A DNA stretch of 20,032 bases, taken from Prolixibacteraceae bacterium UBA6162. GTDB taxonomy: Bacteria; Bacteroidota; Bacteroidia; Bacteroidales; Prolixibacteraceae. This document shows, in pieces, positions 8,308 through 15,377 of the stretch. The stretch covers positions 1 to 20,032 of the forward strand of contig DIUI01000115.1 of NCBI GenBank assembly GCA_002428215.1. The letters run 5' to 3'. How positions within the stretch are numbered: position 1 is the stretch's first letter; each line of letters begins with the position of its first letter. The notes beneath the pieces are model-generated. The model did not search any database and had not been told where the DNA came from. It was given only the letters and a program-made list of their open reading frames with translations. The translations under genes were made by a program, and so were the position numbers.

Positions 8308-8540
8308 AACCAAACTAAACAAACTTATGAAGAGATCAACATCTCTGAACTTGTTGGACTCATCTATTTATAAAAGGATTAATAGCCATTTCGATTTATT
8401 TTGCCTTTTGGGTCAAAAATTCAGTAATGTCCTCGCAGCACTTCCCAAAGGGAAGCAATTCTACCTTAGGAGCAAGATCTATTCTATTGACCCTATTTGA
8501 TTCAGCCGCCCATTCGGATGATTTGAGCTTATTACAGTTT

Positions 8541-9875
8541 TCATTCCCGGCGGGAATAGTTATACAGTGCATCAAATCCCCGCAAAATTATTTCATTCCC
8601 TACCACAACCGGAGAGGCGTGAAAGTCGTCGTCGAGCGGATTGGCAGCCAATACTTCGAATTTTTGCGAAGCTTTGATTACTGTTACCGCTCCTTTTGCA
8701 GCAATATAAATCCTGTCGGCGACCCCTGTGGGTGACGAAAACAGGGTGCTTATCCCGGGAATGTTCTCCTTCGAATAGTAAACCTCGCCGGTTTTAGCAT
8801 CCAGACAGGTAAGAAATCCATTGTTGACGCGCAAAAAATAGAGTTTGCCGGCAAGAAGAACCGGATTGGGAGTATAGGGGGTGTCCTGATTATAGGTCCA
8901 GAGAATTGCATCAGAGTTGGTGATATCTCCTGTAGCTTTTGCAATATCAATAGCCTGTAGGGCACTCCCTCTGAATCCACTCATAACATACAGAATTCCA
9001 TCGGCATAAAGCGGATTTGGAATTACATTTCGGGTCATGCCGGTACTGTACCACAACACTTCACCAGTTTCGAAATCGTAACTGCGTACCTGATTAGGAG
9101 CATTGGTTACTACCTGCAACTTTCCATTAACTTCCACAACCAGGGGTGACGACCATGAGGTAACCTCATCGCGATCGGCCCGCCAAATCTCCTCTCCTGT
9201 AGTTTTGTTAAGGGCTACAATAAAAGATTCTCCCTGGTGGTCCCACAATACAAAAATTCGGTCGCCATATAAAAACGGAGAGTCACCCTCGCCAAAACTC
9301 ATGTGTTTTTGCGACTGACCAAAACGCTTTTGCCAAAGAACATTTCCTTCAAAATCGAGGCAGTACAACCCGCGCGATCCAAAGTAGGCAAAAATATGTT
9401 CCCCATCGGTAGCTGGAGAGTTCGATGCCCAGCTTCCAAGTTCATGAGTGCCTTCGTGTGGCAGCTCACGGGCAACACTTCGGTCCCAAATTACCTTTCC
9501 GCTGTGGCGATCGATGAGTAAAACCCTGTATTCGAGGAGTGTTTCTGCAACACTGGGAGCCATAGAATTACCCGCAGCAGTTGGTCCGCTGGCAGGTTTC
9601 TCATCGGTAGCTACCGCTGTAAGCACAACAATTTTATCACCCCAGACCACAGGAGTTGCATGTCCTCGTCCGGGTATTTCAATCTTCCATTTAAGGTAAC
9701 CATCGGTAGCAAAATCGACAGGAGGATTGCCAAACCGGGCCGATCCGGTATGAATAGGACCACGCCACTGTGGCCAGCTCGATTCAGCCACAGACTGGGC
9801 CGAAAGTCCCCCTTGAAACAACATAAATGTTAGTGTTGCAAAAAAGAACCTAACAAGTAGAGAAGATTTAGTCAT
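8541..9875 (-). CDS. Secreted PQQ-like beta-propeller repeat protein
   Basis: This 444-residue protein is predicted to be exported. MTKSSLLVRF followed by a hydrophobic segment and GGLSA gives a signal peptide cleaved near residue 26. WPQWRGP at 34-40 opens the mature protein and is typical of PQQ-like propeller proteins of Bacteroidota and Planctomycetota. Repeated blades follow, with motifs such as LIDRHSGKVIWD, ALNKTTGEEIWRA, YDFETGEVLWY and CLDAKTGEVYY, and with recurrent 'SSPxVxxxxI' strands. No dehydrogenase active site or haem c motif is visible, so an enzymatic quinoprotein role is not supported; a structural or binding role similar to BamB or to sugar-polymer accessory proteins is possible. 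The ATG at 9875 is preferred over an in-frame TTG two codons upstream. It is divergent from the adenosine-kinase-like gene with 166 bp between them. Confidence 0.85.
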   Translation of the reverse strand: MTKSSLLVRFFFATLTFMLFQGGLSAQSVAESSWPQWRGPIHTGSARFGNPPVDFATDGYLKWKIEIPGRGHATPVVWGDKIVVLTAVATDEKPASGPTAAGNSMAPSVAETLLEYRVLLIDRHSGKVIWDRSVARELPHEGTHELGSWASNSPATDGEHIFAYFGSRGLYCLDFEGNVLWQKRFGQSQKHMSFGEGDSPFLYGDRIFVLWDHQGESFIVALNKTTGEEIWRADRDEVTSWSSPLVVEVNGKLQVVTNAPNQVRSYDFETGEVLWYSTGMTRNVIPNPLYADGILYVMSGFRGSALQAIDIAKATGDITNSDAILWTYNQDTPYTPNPVLLAGKLYFLRVNNGFLTCLDAKTGEVYYSKENIPGISTLFSSPTGVADRIYIAAKGAVTVIKASQKFEVLAANPLDDDFHASPVVVGNEIILRGFDALYNYSRRE

Positions 9876-9990
9876 AACCAAGATTTAAAGTGTTGTTTGA
9901 TAAATATTTGGATAAAAATTAACTCTATTGGTTTAACCTATATCGAAAATTTCACATCTGCCATACACATCACACACTTTAGGCGATAGG

Positions 9991-10018
9991 TTTGGAATAA
10001 AACTTTCTTGTAACTTTG
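9991..10018 (+). promoter_or_regulatory. Predicted Bacteroidota promoter (TTTG...TAACTTTG) of the adenosine-kinase-like gene
   Basis: TTTG at 9991-9994 and TAACTTTG at 10011-10018 match the -33 and -7 elements of Bacteroidota promoters, separated by 16 nt, slightly shorter than the usual spacing. The -7 box ends 23 nt before the ATG at 10042. This is the best two-part promoter in the window. Confidence 0.68.
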
Positions 10019-10041
10019 CACTCTTTATAAGAGTTTAGCCA

Positions 10042-11049
10042 ATGAGTGAAAATCACAACTCCCCTTCAATTAATATTCTGGGCTTCGGGAATGCCCTTAT
10101 GGACATTATGGTACCTATTTCCGATGACGCCCTTTTGCATCAATTCAATTTACCACGGGGAAGCATGACGCTTGTCGACCAGCATCTTTCTTCGGCAATA
10201 TACCAAGCGACAGCCAATTTCCCAAAGGAAATAACAGCGGGTGGATCAGCAGCCAACACAATTCATTCTTTTGCCAGTCTTGGCGGTAATTGCGCCTTTG
10301 CCGGAAAGATTGGCGACGATGAGCTGGGGCACAGGTTTAAGGATGAGCTTATTCAATTTGGAATCGAGACCTTCCTGACATTAGGCAAGGAAGATACCGG
10401 AAGGGTAATGGCATTGGTAAGTCCAGACTCTGAGCGCACTATGGCAACCTATCTTGGAGCAGCCATTGGGATGGAGAGTGGTGAGGTTAACGCAGCGATG
10501 ATGAGCGGATACGACCTCGTGTATGTTGAGGGCTATTTAGTTCAGAACCATGCGCTGATTGAATCCATATTCAAAACCGCAAAAGCATGCGGATTAAAGA
10601 CAGCCATCGATATGGCAAGTTATAATGTTGTCGATCAAAACCTCGGGTTTCTGAAACGGATTGTTGAAGAGTATGTTGACATTCTCTTTGCCAATGAAGA
10701 AGAGGCATTTTCCTTTACCGGGCTAAAACCAGAGCATGCTTTGAGTCAAATGGCGTCGTTATGCGAACTCGCGGTAGTTAAATTGGGTAAACAGGGATCG
10801 ATGGCACAAAGGGGCACCGAAGTGGTCAAGATAGCCCCCGTTCCCACAAAGGCGGTTGACACAACCGGTGCAGGCGACAATTATGCCGCAGGATTCCTTT
10901 ATGGGTTATCGAAGGGTGCTTCCCTCGCACAATGCGGTACTATTGCATCGCTGGTGTCTTCAAAAACTGTTGAATCCATGGGAGCAAGAATTCCATCCAG
11001 TTGCTGGCCTGCGCTCCTGAAGGAGGTCGAAGCGTGCCTCAAACCTTAA
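10042..11049 (+). CDS. PfkB-family kinase, adenosine kinase-like
   Basis: This 335-residue cytosolic ribokinase-fold enzyme should phosphorylate the hydroxymethyl group of a nucleoside or sugar using ATP. The N-terminus ILGFGNALMD is typical of adenosine-kinase-like PfkB proteins. GGSAANTI at 67-74 is signature 1 (substrate binding), ANEEE at 217-221 matches the NxxE Mg/phosphate motif, and DTTGAGD at 273-279 is signature 2 with the catalytic base D279 intact. A nucleoside substrate is inferred from family resemblance and from the deoxynucleoside kinase gene next door on the other strand; a sugar substrate cannot be excluded. A consensus promoter lies 23 nt upstream. It appears to be monocistronic and converges with the next gene, with 54 bp between the stops. 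Confidence 0.85.
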   Translation: MSENHNSPSINILGFGNALMDIMVPISDDALLHQFNLPRGSMTLVDQHLSSAIYQATANFPKEITAGGSAANTIHSFASLGGNCAFAGKIGDDELGHRFKDELIQFGIETFLTLGKEDTGRVMALVSPDSERTMATYLGAAIGMESGEVNAAMMSGYDLVYVEGYLVQNHALIESIFKTAKACGLKTAIDMASYNVVDQNLGFLKRIVEEYVDILFANEEEAFSFTGLKPEHALSQMASLCELAVVKLGKQGSMAQRGTEVVKIAPVPTKAVDTTGAGDNYAAGFLYGLSKGASLAQCGTIASLVSSKTVESMGARIPSSCWPALLKEVEACLKP

Positions 11050-11103
11050 TAATTTCTCCTAAGAAAAGACGATGCTGACAGTTTTACGGTCATTGAGATC
11101 TGA

Positions 11104-11718
11104 CTAAAAGAGACCGTGAATTTGGGCGTCGATTTTATTGATGACGTTTGAAAGGTTTTCCTTGTTGGTTACAAAATTTAGATCATCTACGTTTATAACC
11201 AGCAGTTTACCAAGACTGTAACCCTTAATCCAATTCTCATACCGATCGTGCAACTGACGCAGATAATCGATACGGATTGAGTTTTCATATTCGCGGCCAC
11301 GTTTCTGGATTTGGTTAACCAGGGTAGGGATCGATGCCCTGAGGTAAATCAACAGGTCGGGAGGCTGAATCAGACCTGACATCAACAAAAACAACGATTT
11401 GTAGTTGTTAAAGTCGCGGGTACTCATCAAACCCATCGCATGCAGGTTGGGAGCAAATATCTCCGCATCTTCATATATTGTGCGATCCTGAATAGTAGTT
11501 CTCCCAGACTTGCGGATATCGATTATCTGCTTAAACCGGGAATTCAGAAAGTAAATCTGAAGATTAAATGACCAACGCTGCATGTCGTTGTAGAAATCGT
11601 TAAGATAGGGGTTGTCGTCTACATCTTCGTAATTGGGAATCCAGTTGTAATGTTTCGACAACAACTCGGTGAGTGTGGTTTTTCCCGCTCCAATATTTCC
11701 GGCGACCGCAATATGCAT
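11104..11718 (-). CDS. Deoxynucleoside kinase
   Basis: This 204-residue cytosolic P-loop kinase of the dNK/dCK/dGK family should phosphorylate deoxynucleosides at the 5' position in salvage. GNIGAGKTT at 7-15 is the Walker A loop. E31 in NYEDVDDNP fits the substrate-binding Glu. DRTIYED at 78-84 is the DRS-type motif with D78 and R79. KRGREYEN further on corresponds to the arginine-rich LID. The length is typical of bacterial members. It starts 35 bp after the stop of the GH3 gene on the same strand, with no promoter box seen in the gap, so co-transcription is likely. Which deoxynucleoside it prefers cannot be told. Confidence 0.92.
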   Translation of the reverse strand: MHIAVAGNIGAGKTTLTELLSKHYNWIPNYEDVDDNPYLNDFYNDMQRWSFNLQIYFLNSRFKQIIDIRKSGRTTIQDRTIYEDAEIFAPNLHAMGLMSTRDFNNYKSLFLLMSGLIQPPDLLIYLRASIPTLVNQIQKRGREYENSIRIDYLRQLHDRYENWIKGYSLGKLLVINVDDLNFVTNKENLSNVINKIDAQIHGLF

Positions 11719-11753
11719 ATTCAGGTGTTTTAAAAGTTGTATAAATTTAATTG

Positions 11754-13271
11754 TTATTCCCGCTTCAGCAAACTCAGTAAGGGGTCGAGATACTGTCGAT
11801 CGTTCGAGAGGCGGGGAATTTTGTTCTGACCTCCAATCTTACCCCGCTGCTTCATCCATTCGTAAAAAGTTCCCTGCGGGGCCACTACAACCTTGGGTTT
11901 TTCGAGGGTAATATCCTTATGTCGTTTGGCCTCGTAATCCGAATTAATGGACTTAAGTGTAGTGTCGAGACACGCAACGAATTGCTCAAGCGACGAGGGT
12001 TCCTTATCGAACTCTATAATCCACTCGTGGGCTCCCTTGTTTTCGACGCCCATAAACACAGGTCCGGCGGTATATTCATGCACAATCGCTCCGGTCCTTT
12101 CGCATGCATTCCGAAGCGCATGCTCAGCATTGTCAATAATAACCTCCTCACCAAATGCATTGATAAAATGTTTCGTTCTGCCGGTAATACGAATTTTGTA
12201 GGGCATTTTCGAGGTGAACTTCACCGTATCTCCGATTATATAACGCCATAATCCACCATTGGTACTGATTACCAGAGCGTAGTTCTCTCCTACTTCTATG
12301 TCGCTGAGGCCAATAACATCAGGGTGTTCACTCCCCCATTGCGACATTGGTATAAACTCGTAAAATATTCCTATGTCGAGCATCAGTAGCAGATCCTGCG
12401 TATATGGATTGTCCTGAATGGCGAAAAAACCCTCTGATGCATTGTACGTCTCCATATAATGCATTCCTGAAGATGGAATCAACCCGGCAAACTGATCGCG
12501 GTAAGGACCAAAATTAACTCCACCATGGATAAATAACTCCAAATTGGGCCATACATCCAAAATACTGGACTTTCCTGTTTTTTCGAGCACCCGTTTCATC
12601 AATACCAGATACCACGAAGGAACACCCGCCATGGTTACCACATTTTCGTTTATCGAGGCCTCAATTATTTTCTCAATTTTCTCCTCAAAGTCCTCAATCA
12701 GGGCAATATCGGCTGCAGGAATCCGGATAAATTCGGTCCAGAAGGGAACATTCTCAATAAGAATGGCCGAAAGATCGCCATAATATGAATTGTTGGAGAA
12801 ATTATTAATTTGTGTACTGCCGCCCAAAGTGAGTGATTTACCCGAAATCAATTTGGTTTCTGGATAGTTCCGCACATACAGGGCAAGCACATCTTTCCCT
12901 CCCCGAAAGTGGCAATCCTCGAGGGATTCGGTGGTTACAGGGATGTATTTACTTTTATCGCTGGTAGTTCCCGACGATTTGGCAAACCACTTCACCGATC
13001 CGGGCCACAGCAAATCGGTTTCACCTTCTCTCAGCCGGTCGACCCAGGGTCGAATTTGATCGTAATGCTGAAGGGGCACCCTTTTCTGAAAATCCTTAAG
13101 AGATGTTATGGAGCTGTAGCTATGCAAACGACCCCATTCGGTATTTTTAGCTGTATGTATCAAATTAAAAAAAACCTCCCGCTGAATCTCATGGGGGTAT
13201 TTTCCATACAGCTCTATTTGATAGATTCTTTTGACATTGAGCCAATTGATGACCGAGTTCAAAAGTGACAT
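11754..13271 (-). CDS. GH3-family acyl-adenylating enzyme (auxin-responsive GH3-like)
   Basis: This 505-residue protein belongs to the GH3 branch of the ANL adenylating superfamily; plant members join amino acids to jasmonate or auxin. The ATP loop is SSGTTSDKSKYIP at 99-111, YNASEGFFA at 276-284 is the second adenylate motif, GLWRYIIGDTVKF at 340-352 is the third, and TGRTKHFINAFGEEV at 363-377 leads into the mobile C-terminal lobe. All GH3 core motifs appear intact, so acyl-AMP formation is expected. Bacterial GH3 substrates are mostly unknown, and no plant-hormone role should be assumed. No signal peptide is seen. The ATG at 13271 follows a TACATTTG promoter box by 19 nt. It is the first gene of a probable two-gene operon with the deoxynucleoside kinase. 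Confidence 0.88.
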   Translation of the reverse strand: MSLLNSVINWLNVKRIYQIELYGKYPHEIQREVFFNLIHTAKNTEWGRLHSYSSITSLKDFQKRVPLQHYDQIRPWVDRLREGETDLLWPGSVKWFAKSSGTTSDKSKYIPVTTESLEDCHFRGGKDVLALYVRNYPETKLISGKSLTLGGSTQINNFSNNSYYGDLSAILIENVPFWTEFIRIPAADIALIEDFEEKIEKIIEASINENVVTMAGVPSWYLVLMKRVLEKTGKSSILDVWPNLELFIHGGVNFGPYRDQFAGLIPSSGMHYMETYNASEGFFAIQDNPYTQDLLLMLDIGIFYEFIPMSQWGSEHPDVIGLSDIEVGENYALVISTNGGLWRYIIGDTVKFTSKMPYKIRITGRTKHFINAFGEEVIIDNAEHALRNACERTGAIVHEYTAGPVFMGVENKGAHEWIIEFDKEPSSLEQFVACLDTTLKSINSDYEAKRHKDITLEKPKVVVAPQGTFYEWMKQRGKIGGQNKIPRLSNDRQYLDPLLSLLKRE

Positions 13272-13290
13272 AAAAGGGAATATTTTTGCT

Positions 13291-13298
13291 CAAATGTA
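13291..13298 (-). promoter_or_regulatory. Predicted -7 box (TACATTTG) of the GH3-dNK operon
   Basis: Read on the minus strand, TACATTTG is an exact TAnnTTTG match. It ends 19 nt before the ATG at 13271, which leaves a very short leader. No good TTTG is seen at the -33 distance, so the call rests on the -7 element and its position. Confidence 0.55.
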
Positions 13299-13460
13299 GG
13301 CATTTTTGTTCCATTTTTCAGAGCTCATCTGCAAATCTCAATTGCATCAGAAATTCAATCGGGATAACAATGCGTAAATACTCAGGCAAGCTGCAAATCA
13401 GGCGTAGTCTGTAAATTCCGCATAAACATCAAAATTCAAACATTACAAATTCTTCCACAA

Positions 13461-13468
13461 TAATTTTG
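13461..13468 (+). promoter_or_regulatory. Predicted -7 box (TAATTTTG) of the cvpA operon
   Basis: This is an exact TAnnTTTG match, 108 nt upstream of the cvpA ATG at 13577. It implies a leader of roughly 100 nt that contains the palindrome at 13481-13498. No clear TTTG is present at -33, which could mean that an activator is needed or that this is not the main promoter. Confidence 0.5.
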
Positions 13469-13480
13469 GTACTTTTAAAC

Positions 13481-13498
13481 TCTCGGAACGTTCCGGGA
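13481..13498. promoter_or_regulatory. Palindromic operator-like site downstream of the cvpA promoter
   Basis: The 12-bp core CGGAACGTTCCG (13484-13495) is a perfect palindrome. The flanks TC and GA extend it to 18 bp with a single mismatched pair. It lies 13 nt after the predicted -7 box, covering roughly +7 to +24 of the transcript, a typical place for a repressor dimer. Without a loop it would be a poor RNA hairpin, which favours DNA binding. The binding protein is unknown. Confidence 0.45.
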
Positions 13499-13576
13499 CA
13501 GAAAGTTTACCTAAGCAAATTTTTTAGACGTTTCACTTCCTTAAAAGGGGTTGGGGGGAATTAAAAACAGGATGAC

Positions 13577-14098
13577 ATGAACAATCTCGATATTTTGCTG
13601 ATTATCGTGCTGGTTTTATCGATGATCGAAGGTTTCAGAAAGGGCTTTATTGAAGAACTGGCAGCACTCATTGGCCTAATTCTTGGAATCTGGGCAGCAA
13701 TCCATTTCTCGGGGTTCGTTGCCCATCTTCTGACAAACCACTTTGATATACACGCTCAATATTTACCGGTATTCGCTTTTATAGGCATATTTATAGCAGT
13801 GGTTATTGCGGCCTCGGTATTGGGATCTATTGCAGGCAAAATTATAAAAGCCATTAGCCTTGGATGGCTCAATCGTCTGGCAGGTCTCTTTTTTGGATTG
13901 GTAAAGGGAGCCTTGATTCTTAGCATATTGCTTGTTGTATTCAACAAGTTTGACCAGGAGCTGCATATTTTGCCGGAAAGTCTGCGGATGACATCGAGAC
14001 TCTATGAACCCCTGCGTGAATTCGCGCCTTCTCTTTTTCCCTTTCTTGATTTCTGGAAGGAGATTCCACTCCCGGCGTCTACCGATGTGTTTACCTGA
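13577..14098 (+). CDS. CvpA family inner-membrane protein
   Basis: This 173-residue integral membrane protein resembles CvpA (colicin V production accessory protein). The start MNNLDILLIIVLVLSMIEGFRKGFIEEL is characteristic: a first hydrophobic helix followed by the G-(F/R)-(R/K)-KG turn. Four hydrophobic segments can be seen at about 5-20, 27-48, 64-90 and 100-122, followed by a polar C-terminal tail. The molecular role in this phylum is not established; in enteric bacteria CvpA is linked to envelope stress and bile resistance. The ATG at 13577 is preceded by a weak AGGA-like element (ACAGGATGAC). It is followed after 10 bp by the ATP-grasp gene, so the pair is an operon, probably with translational coupling. 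Confidence 0.85.
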   Translation: MNNLDILLIIVLVLSMIEGFRKGFIEELAALIGLILGIWAAIHFSGFVAHLLTNHFDIHAQYLPVFAFIGIFIAVVIAASVLGSIAGKIIKAISLGWLNRLAGLFFGLVKGALILSILLVVFNKFDQELHILPESLRMTSRLYEPLREFAPSLFPFLDFWKEIPLPASTDVFT

Positions 14099-14108
14099 AA
14101 TCAAAGAA

Positions 14109-15338
14109 ATGGCCCGGCCCGATGTGTACTATTACAATCCCACTTGCGAATTCAGCATTGCCAACGGTTCACCATACTGGCAACCCAATAAATTGCTCGC
14201 TTCGATGGAGATTTCGATGGGCAATCTTCCGCAGTTTTTGGCTCAACCCACCGATGTAATTCTGGTCCAAAAGCAGCCCTCTGAACAACTCACCAGAATG
14301 CTGTTTAATGCTGGATTTCAAATCCCCGTATTCATGGAGCTAAAATCAGCCTTGTTGAACCCTGAATTTCTCCGGTTACCAAAAGCAACACTGCGACCCT
14401 GGGGGTGGAGTCCGGCAGTTCACCAACTACTCGATCCCCTTAAGCCTTCGTGCCTCACGAGTTTTCTCAATTCGCCCGTTGCAGGATGGCTGCCGGAGCA
14501 TCGGGAACTATTTTCCCGCAAAAGCGCACTGTCTTTATTGCATTTTGTACTGAATAACGCTCGAATTCCGTACCTTCTTCCAAAGAGGATGACCCCACGA
14601 ATCTGCCACTCAACCACCGAGATTGAAGATCTTTGTAAACTCAATCCACTAATGCTAAAACAGCCGTGGAGTAGCTCCGGAAGGGGATTGCAGCAAATTT
14701 CACACCTTCCGCCCGGGAAAATGGTTATCCAGAAAGCCAACGGAATGCTGAGAAAACAGGGCTACATTATCGCCGAACCACTGCTGAACAAAGTTGCCGA
14801 CCTGGGGTTTCTTTATGAGATGTCCGAAACAGGGGTCTCCTTTACAGGCATCTCGCGTTTTTACACCAACAGTAAGGGGCAGTATCAGGGAAATTTTCTT
14901 GGAAAAAGAGCAGATGCCGAAAACGCTGAATTGGCTGAATTTACGAACGAAGTGATTCAGCAACTACCTCAATGGCACATTCAGGGATTACAGGAGTTGT
15001 TTGCAAAGCAGCTGTACACAGGCCCCCTTGGCATCGATGTACTTATCTATAAAAATCAGGAAAACAGACTTAGCTTGCACCCCGTGGTTGAAATTAATTG
15101 GCGCAATACCATGGGACATATATCACTGGCTTTGGAGCGTCATATTGGAGATAGTTCGTCGGCGATGTTTAAGACCTATTACAACCCACAGCACCTGTTT
15201 TCGGATTACAGCAGCCAACGAATTCAGAAAGAACCCATCAGGGTAGAGAAGGGCAGATTGATTTCGGGATTTCTGCCACTCACTGAATTTGCAGGAAATG
15301 TTGGCTTTGGCGCCTATCTGGAAGTATCTGGCGAATAA
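14109..15338 (+). CDS. Uncharacterised ATP-grasp-fold protein
   Basis: I know no named function for this 409-residue protein. The C-terminal half looks like an ATP-grasp ligase: LMLKQPWSSSGRGLQ at 181-195 supplies a nucleotide-binding Lys (K184) and a small-residue-rich loop, IIAEPLL at 220-226 fits the hinge Glu region, GIDVLIY at 308-314 supplies an Asp, and VVEINWRNTMG at 326-336 matches the E-x-N metal-binding strand. The N-terminal half begins VYYYNPTCEFSIANGS and may be a pre-ATP-grasp domain. The frame is open from 14004, which would overlap cvpA by 95 nt. I take the ATG at 14109 because it is 10 bp after the cvpA stop and gives a natural N-terminus; an ATG at 14085 is the alternative. 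ATP-grasp enzymes usually join a carboxylate to an amine or thiol through an acyl phosphate, but the substrate here is unknown. Confidence 0.72.
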   Translation: MARPDVYYYNPTCEFSIANGSPYWQPNKLLASMEISMGNLPQFLAQPTDVILVQKQPSEQLTRMLFNAGFQIPVFMELKSALLNPEFLRLPKATLRPWGWSPAVHQLLDPLKPSCLTSFLNSPVAGWLPEHRELFSRKSALSLLHFVLNNARIPYLLPKRMTPRICHSTTEIEDLCKLNPLMLKQPWSSSGRGLQQISHLPPGKMVIQKANGMLRKQGYIIAEPLLNKVADLGFLYEMSETGVSFTGISRFYTNSKGQYQGNFLGKRADAENAELAEFTNEVIQQLPQWHIQGLQELFAKQLYTGPLGIDVLIYKNQENRLSLHPVVEINWRNTMGHISLALERHIGDSSSAMFKTYYNPQHLFSDYSSQRIQKEPIRVEKGRLISGFLPLTEFAGNVGFGAYLEVSGE

Positions 15339-15377
15339 CCCATCGGATTGGATTAAGCATATGCGCTGTAGCTTTGA

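Larger units (their letters stand above)
13272..13576. other. Divergent intergenic region between GH3 and cvpA (305 bp)
   Basis: This is the longest gene-free stretch of the window. It holds a leftward TACATTTG box (13291-13298), a rightward TAATTTTG box (13461-13468), a near-perfect palindrome (13481-13498), and a G-rich run GGGG-TT-GGGGGG (13547-13558) before the cvpA start. Between about 13300 and 13440 I see no repeat, RNA gene or plausible coding frame. Confidence 0.7.

Noticed and set aside
8543..8557. Hairpin-like ATTCCCGGCGGGAAT at the end of the propeller gene
   Set aside because: It overlaps the last codons and stop, has essentially no loop and no U-tract; the hairpin at 8276-8307 is a far better terminator.
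9605..9616. Perfect 12-bp palindrome CGGTAGCTACCG
   Set aside because: It lies deep inside the beta-propeller coding sequence, where it encodes ordinary residues, and is not near any promoter; probably coincidence.
10042..13271. Idea that the adenosine-kinase-like, GH3 and dNK genes form a single new nucleoside-modifying system
   Set aside because: The kinase gene is on the opposite strand with its own promoter, and nothing in GH3 suggests a nucleoside substrate; adjacency alone is too weak.
14004..14108. Upstream extension of the ATP-grasp frame
   Set aside because: It would overlap cvpA by 95 nt and adds a basic segment unlike the rest of the protein; the ATG at 14109 is better placed.
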